Source: Oscillospiraceae bacterium (GTDB lineage Bacteria; Bacillota; Clostridia; Oscillospirales; Oscillospiraceae). Taken from it: 8,758 nucleotides of DNA. Both the position numbers and the translations under genes were made by a program. The stretch covers positions 1-8,758 of the forward strand of contig JAEDIN010000049.1 in NCBI GenBank assembly GCA_016292445.1, read 5' to 3'. Below are positions 5,310-8,758 of the stretch, in pieces. The first letter of the stretch is position 1. Each line of letters starts with the position of its first letter. The notes beneath the pieces were generated by a model. The model was not told the origin of the DNA. It did not search any database and was given only the letters and a program-made list of their open reading frames with translations.

Positions 5310-6071
5310 ATGTCCAAGATAATTGCTATTGCCAACCAGAAAGGCGGCGTCGGCAAGACGACCACCTGTGTCAACCTCTGCTGTGCGTTAAAAATGAAGG
5401 GCAAAAAGGTGCTGATTCTCGATTGCGACCCACAGGGCAACTCGACCTCGGGAATGGGCGTCAACAAATACTCCACCCCCGGCACCTACGAGCTTATCGC
5501 AAAAAAGGCGGATATCTACGACTGCATTCGCAAAACACCCTACGGTGATGTCATTCCGTCAAATAAGGACCTGTCAGGCGCTACTGTCGCCCTTGTTCTT
5601 GCCGAAAAGCGCGAATATGTTCTAAAGGACGCACTGCAGCTTATCTATAACGACTACGACTACATATTTATCGACTGTCCGCCGTCATTGGAGCTGCTGA
5701 CACTGAATGCGCTCGTTGCTGCCGACAGCATAATAATCCCCATGCAGTGCGAGTATTACGCGCTTGAGGGCATAACCGACCTTATGACGACAATTAAGCT
5801 CTGCAACAAGCGTCTCAATCCCGGTCTGAATATCCAGGGCATCGTGCTTACGATGTATGACGCGAGGACAAACCTCACCCAACAGGTCGCATTTGAGCTT
5901 AAAGAATATTTCGGCGGCAAGGTCTACGACACGGTGATACCGCGCAGCGTGCGCCTTTCCGAAGCACCCAGCCACGGAAAGCCCGGCGTTGCCTACGACA
6001 AGATAGGCAAAGGCAGCCGTGCATACATGAAGCTTGCAGATGAATTTCTCAAGCAGGAAAGGAGAAAATAA
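5310..6071 (+). CDS. parA: ParA-family chromosome partitioning ATPase (Soj)
   Basis: This 253-residue protein has the same length as Bacillus subtilis Soj. It is a P-loop ATPase that dimerises with ATP, binds DNA non-specifically and, with ParB/parS, helps separate replicated origins. In Bacillus it also controls DnaA. The deviant Walker A box KGGVGKTT (11-18) with signature lysine K11 is intact, as are Walker A' LILDCDPQGN (35-44, D40) and Walker B YIFIDCPPS (118-126, D122). The late family hallmark IPRSVRLSEAPSHGKP (210-225) is also present. It has no N-terminal DNA-binding extension, so it is the small chromosomal type (Ib-like in size) rather than the P1/F plasmid type. The ribosome binding site GAGGTG (5299-5304) has a short 5-nt spacer. 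The stop TAA shares one base with the parB start. The promoter and two parS-like sites lie just upstream. Confidence 0.95.
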   Translation: MSKIIAIANQKGGVGKTTTCVNLCCALKMKGKKVLILDCDPQGNSTSGMGVNKYSTPGTYELIAKKADIYDCIRKTPYGDVIPSNKDLSGATVALVLAEKREYVLKDALQLIYNDYDYIFIDCPPSLELLTLNALVAADSIIIPMQCEYYALEGITDLMTTIKLCNKRLNPGLNIQGIVLTMYDARTNLTQQVAFELKEYFGGKVYDTVIPRSVRLSEAPSHGKPGVAYDKIGKGSRAYMKLADEFLKQERRK

Positions 6072-6976
6072 TGCCAAAAGAGCTGAAAAAAGGCCTCGGA
6101 CGAGGTTTGAGCGAGCTTTTCGGTGAGGATTTGACCGAAAATGAGGCAGACGGCGAGCTTCTTAACCTGCCGATAACCAAGGTGGAGCCCCGTGCTGACC
6201 AGCCGCGAAGTAAATTTGACGAGGAAAAGCTTCAGGAGCTTGCCGATTCTATCGCGCAGTACGGACTTATCCAGCCGATAACCGTGCGCAAGCAGGATAA
6301 CGGCTATTATCAAATAATCGCCGGTGAAAGACGCTGGCGTGCAAGCCGACTTGCCGGACTTGTCGAGGTCCCGGTGCGCGTTATTTCCGCCGATGACCGC
6401 CGCGTTGCCGAGCTTGCACTGGTCGAAAATCTACAGCGCGAGGACTTAAATCCAATCGAAGAAGCACTCGGCTATAAGAGCCTTATCGAGGAATACGGTC
6501 TGACGCAGGATGAAGCGGCTAAAAGCGTAGGCAAGTCACGACCGGCGGTCGCAAACGCAATGCGACTTTTGGGACTTTGTCCGGAGGTTTTGAAAATGGT
6601 TGAGGAGGGCAAGCTTTCGGCCGGCCATGCAAGATCGCTGCTTCCGCTCGAGGACGCGTCGATGCAGCTAAGCGCGGCAAAGAATGTCATCGATAATGCG
6701 CTGTCAGTGAGAAAGACCGAGCAGCTTGTGGCAAGGACGCTTAAAAAGCTGCGCGAGCCGGCAAAGCAGCCGACAAAGAGCGAGGAGCTTTTCGTGGACT
6801 ATATCGCCGACACCGCGGATTACCTCAGCCGCACCCTGGCACGCAAGGTGAATATCGAGTGCGGCAAGCGCAGCGGCCGTATAGTCTTGGAATTTTATGA
6901 CAGCGATGACCGCGAAGCGCTTATACAGAACCTCGCCCGAATGGGCGGCACCTGGCAGGAAATTAACGGAAAGTAA
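6071..6976 (+). CDS. parB: ParB/Spo0J chromosome partitioning protein (CTP-dependent parS clamp)
   Basis: This 301-residue ParB binds parS, hydrolyses CTP, slides as a clamp and loads the segregation complex. Domains run in order. The N-terminal ParA-contact motif KKGLGRGLSELFGE (6-19) comes first. The ParB/Srx CTP-binding fold follows, with PRADQPRSKFDEEKLQELA (40-58), the CTP-box GERRWRASRLAG (85-96) and LALVENLQREDLNPIEEA (115-132). Next is the parS-reading helix-turn-helix LTQDEAAKSVGKSRPAVANAM (about 144-164). The C-terminal dimerisation domain is RIVLEFYDSDDREALIQNLARM (270-291). The paralogue Noc shares this layout, but the adjacent parA, the overlapping TAATG junction and the nearby parS-like sites point to Spo0J. 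A good AAGGAG (6058-6063) precedes the ATG inside the parA end. Confidence 0.95.
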   Translation: MPKELKKGLGRGLSELFGEDLTENEADGELLNLPITKVEPRADQPRSKFDEEKLQELADSIAQYGLIQPITVRKQDNGYYQIIAGERRWRASRLAGLVEVPVRVISADDRRVAELALVENLQREDLNPIEEALGYKSLIEEYGLTQDEAAKSVGKSRPAVANAMRLLGLCPEVLKMVEEGKLSAGHARSLLPLEDASMQLSAAKNVIDNALSVRKTEQLVARTLKKLREPAKQPTKSEELFVDYIADTADYLSRTLARKVNIECGKRSGRIVLEFYDSDDREALIQNLARMGGTWQEINGK

Positions 6977-7012
6977 AAACTTTGCTTAGAAATATAACAA
7001 GGAGTAATCGCA

Positions 7013-8320
7013 ATGCTTGATATAAAGTTTGTAAGAGAAAATCCCGAGACAGTCAAGGATAACATAAAGAAGAAGTTCCAGGATGCAAAGCTGCCCCTCG
7101 TTGACGAGGTTTTGGAGCTTGATGTGAAATACCGCGCAGCCCTCACCGAGGCAAACGACCTGCGTGCTTCGAGAAACACGCTGTCCAAGCAGGTGGGCAT
7201 TCTTATGGGACAGGCAAAGAAGGACCCAAGCAAGCTTGAGGAAGCGGAAAAAGCAAAGGCACAGGTCAAGGCAAACGCCGAGCGTCTTGCCGAGCTTGAA
7301 AAGGCAACCGGCGAAATGAGCGAGCGCATACGCGCCATCATGCTCACCATCCCGAACATCATTGACCCATCCGTTCCCATCGGACCTGACGATAGCTGCA
7401 ATGTCGAGGTCGAGCGCTTCGGCGAGCCTGTCGTTCCCGACTTCCCAATCCCCTATCACACCGAGATAATGGAGAGCTTCAACGGCGTTGACATGGACGC
7501 AGCGGGCAGAGTATCAGGCAACGGCTTCTACTACCTCATGGGCGATATTGCAAGACTTCACTCCGCGGTTCTGGCATATGCCCGCGACTTTATGATAGGA
7601 AAGGGCTTTACCTACTGCATTCCCCCGTTCATGATCCACGGCAATGTTGTCGAGGGCGTTATGAGCCAGACGGATATGGACGCAATGATGTATAAGATCG
7701 AGGGCGAGGACCTGTACCTTATCGGCACAAGCGAGCATTCCATGATAGGCAAGTTTATCGACCAGATGATACCCGAGGCAAAGCTTCCGCAGACACTCAC
7801 GAGCTACTCCCCCTGCTTCCGCAAGGAGAAGGGCGCACACGGAATCGAGGAGCGCGGCGTTTACCGCATCCACCAGTTTGAAAAGCAGGAGATGATAGTC
7901 GTCTGCAAGCCCGAGGACAGCAAGGCATGGTACGAAAAGATGTGGCGTTATTCCGTGGAGCTGTTCCGCAGCATGGAAATTCCCGTGCGTCAGCTCGAGT
8001 GCTGTTCGGGTGACCTTGCCGACCTCAAGGTCAAGTCCTGCGATATCGAGGCATGGTCGCCTCGTCAGAAGAAGTATTTCGAGGTCTGCTCCTGCTCCAA
8101 CCTCGGCGACGCACAGGCCCGCAGGCTGAAAATGCGCGTCAAGGGCGAGGACGGCAAGACCTACCTGCCCCACACGCTGAATAATACCGTTGCCGCACCT
8201 CCGCGTATGCTCATCGCATTCCTCGAAAACCACCTGCAGGCAGACGGCACGGTCACCATACCCGAGGTGCTTCGCCCATACATGGGCGGCACGGAGCTGT
8301 TAGTACCCAAAACAAAATAA
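7013..8320 (+). CDS. serS: Serine--tRNA ligase (seryl-tRNA synthetase)
   Basis: This 435-residue class II aminoacyl-tRNA synthetase charges tRNA-Ser (and tRNA-Sec, if present) with serine. The N-terminus MLDIKFVRENPETVKDNI leads into the long antiparallel coiled coil (about 30-110) that grips the tRNA variable arm, and PNIIDPSVPIGPDD marks the end of the arm. The catalytic core has GTSEHSM (238-244, the serine-binding T-x-E element), motif 2 FRKEKGAHGIEERGVYRIHQFEKQE (269-293, R270), DIEAW (344-348) and motif 3 around HTLNNTVAAPPRMLIAFLEN (387-406, R398). The key Arg and Glu residues are present, but motif 2 and motif 3 read differently from the usual Bacillus/E. coli wording (see findings). 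AAGGAG (6999-7004) lies 8 nt before the ATG. The 36-nt gap after parB leaves no room for a T-box, so it is probably co-transcribed with parAB. Confidence 0.95.
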   Translation: MLDIKFVRENPETVKDNIKKKFQDAKLPLVDEVLELDVKYRAALTEANDLRASRNTLSKQVGILMGQAKKDPSKLEEAEKAKAQVKANAERLAELEKATGEMSERIRAIMLTIPNIIDPSVPIGPDDSCNVEVERFGEPVVPDFPIPYHTEIMESFNGVDMDAAGRVSGNGFYYLMGDIARLHSAVLAYARDFMIGKGFTYCIPPFMIHGNVVEGVMSQTDMDAMMYKIEGEDLYLIGTSEHSMIGKFIDQMIPEAKLPQTLTSYSPCFRKEKGAHGIEERGVYRIHQFEKQEMIVVCKPEDSKAWYEKMWRYSVELFRSMEIPVRQLECCSGDLADLKVKSCDIEAWSPRQKKYFEVCSCSNLGDAQARRLKMRVKGEDGKTYLPHTLNNTVAAPPRMLIAFLENHLQADGTVTIPEVLRPYMGGTELLVPKTK

Positions 8321-8338
8321 GATAAAGGAGAATAACTG

Positions 8339-8740
8339 ATGAAAAAGTTTCTTTCGGAGTTCAAGGCGTTTGCCCTGCGCGGCAATGTTATGGATCTGGC
8401 GGTCGGCGTCATCATCGGCGGCGCATTTACCGCGCTCGTTACCTCGCTTATCAATAACCTCATTAACCCAATCATCGGCTGCTTTAGTCTCGACGGCTTT
8501 TCGGGCCTCAGCGTGACCGTCGGCAAGGCGACGCTGACCTACGGTGCGTTCATCATGGACGTGATAAACTTCATTATCATGGCGTTTGTCGTGTTCCTGC
8601 TCATTAAGGCGGTCAATAAGCTTGCGACCATCGGCAAGAAGGAAGAGAAAGAAGCAGAGGAAGCGGCAGAGGAGGAAGAACCCAAGCCCACCACCGAAGA
8701 CCTTCTGGCGGAAATCCTCGAGGAGATAAAAAAGAAATAA
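8339..8740 (+). CDS. mscL: Large-conductance mechanosensitive channel
   Basis: This 133-residue protein is MscL, a homopentameric channel in the cytoplasmic membrane that opens when membrane tension rises during hypo-osmotic shock and releases small solutes. It starts with the amphipathic N-terminal helix MKKFLSEFKAFALRGNVMDLA. The conserved pore helix AVGVIIGGAFTALVTSLINNLINPIIG (21-47) follows, then a short periplasmic loop, the second helix GAFIMDVINFIIMAFVVFLLIKAVNKL (69-95) and the C-terminal helical bundle (TTEDLLAEILEEIKK). Length matches E. coli MscL (136). The linker between helix 2 and the bundle (about 100-118) is unusually rich in Lys and Glu (KKEEKEAEEAAEEEE). A strong AAAGGAG (8324-8330) lies 8 nt before the ATG, and the gap from serS is 18 nt, so it is probably in the same transcript. 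Confidence 0.95.
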   Translation: MKKFLSEFKAFALRGNVMDLAVGVIIGGAFTALVTSLINNLINPIIGCFSLDGFSGLSVTVGKATLTYGAFIMDVINFIIMAFVVFLLIKAVNKLATIGKKEEKEAEEAAEEEEPKPTTEDLLAEILEEIKKK

Positions 8741-8758
8741 TTTTTTTCAATAGCGAAC

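Noticed and set aside
7514..8233. 239-codon open frame on the minus strand
   Set aside because: It is antisense to the catalytic core of serS; the translation is Leu/His/Val-rich without a recognisable motif, as expected of a shadow frame in GC-biased codons.
8717..8750. Terminator after mscL (T7 run at 8741-8747)
   Set aside because: The T-run is real, but upstream there is only the small palindrome TCCTCGAGGA, which cannot form a looped stem, and an A/T-only pairing of AAAAAA with TTTTTT; the window ends before a better hairpin could be seen.
1..8758. CRISPR array, insertion sequence, prophage, toxin-antitoxin or defence system
   Set aside because: No regularly spaced repeats, transposase, integrase or small paired toxin/antitoxin genes are present; coding space is filled by core genes. 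The ABC exporter and ParA motifs could mimic defence or plasmid genes but fit their housekeeping families well.

Overview
The window looks like an ordinary chromosomal core region of a spore-forming, low-to-moderate-GC Firmicute. It is probably a gut-type member of the Clostridia (Oscillospiraceae/Ruminococcaceae-like); this is my inference from gene content and codon style, and no 16S rRNA gene is present to confirm it. The main pointers are a germination protease (gpr), a soj/spo0J-type parA-parB pair with parS-like sites, strong AAGGAG ribosome binding sites, and an orphan S component of the shared-ECF kind common in Firmicutes.

Layout. (1) Positions 1-3744, + strand, form a tightly packed operon. 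It holds the end of a membrane-anchored SHOCT-domain protein, ribonuclease HI, a half-size ABC exporter, an ECF transporter S component and an AIM24/TIGR00266-family protein. The first two junctions are ATGA stop/start overlaps and the later gaps are 1-2 nt. (2) A strong hairpin terminator at 3752-3795 separates this operon from the convergent rpsT (ribosomal protein S20, - strand). (3) The 280-nt divergent region 4078-4357 carries a good housekeeping promoter for rpsT, a long structured rpsT leader of about 147 nt with two mutually exclusive hairpins, and a candidate forespore-type promoter for gpr. (4) gpr (4358-5203) encodes a short germination protease. (5) A 106-nt gap holds two parS-like 16-mers that are exact reverse complements of each other. 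The second abuts the -35 box of a near-consensus promoter. (6) parA (soj) and parB (spo0J) follow and overlap by one base. (7) serS and mscL come next on the same strand, each with its own strong ribosome binding site.

How the genes fit together. parA, parB and the two parS-like sites make up a complete chromosome-segregation module. In Firmicutes such modules normally lie near oriC, so this stretch is probably origin-proximal. The gpr gene is a forespore protease gene. The rpsT/gpr divergent pair is a familiar Firmicute arrangement, but its placement directly in front of soj-spo0J is less usual as far as I know. The remaining genes are housekeeping or envelope functions: RNA:DNA hybrid removal, export, vitamin-type uptake, serine-tRNA charging and an osmotic safety valve.

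I found no CRISPR array, insertion sequence, prophage, tRNA or rRNA, and no convincing new multi-gene system. The points most worth a second look are the inverted pair of parS-like sites built into the parAB promoter, the competing hairpins in the rpsT leader, the compact GPR with almost no propeptide, and the unusual catalytic-motif wording of SerRS.
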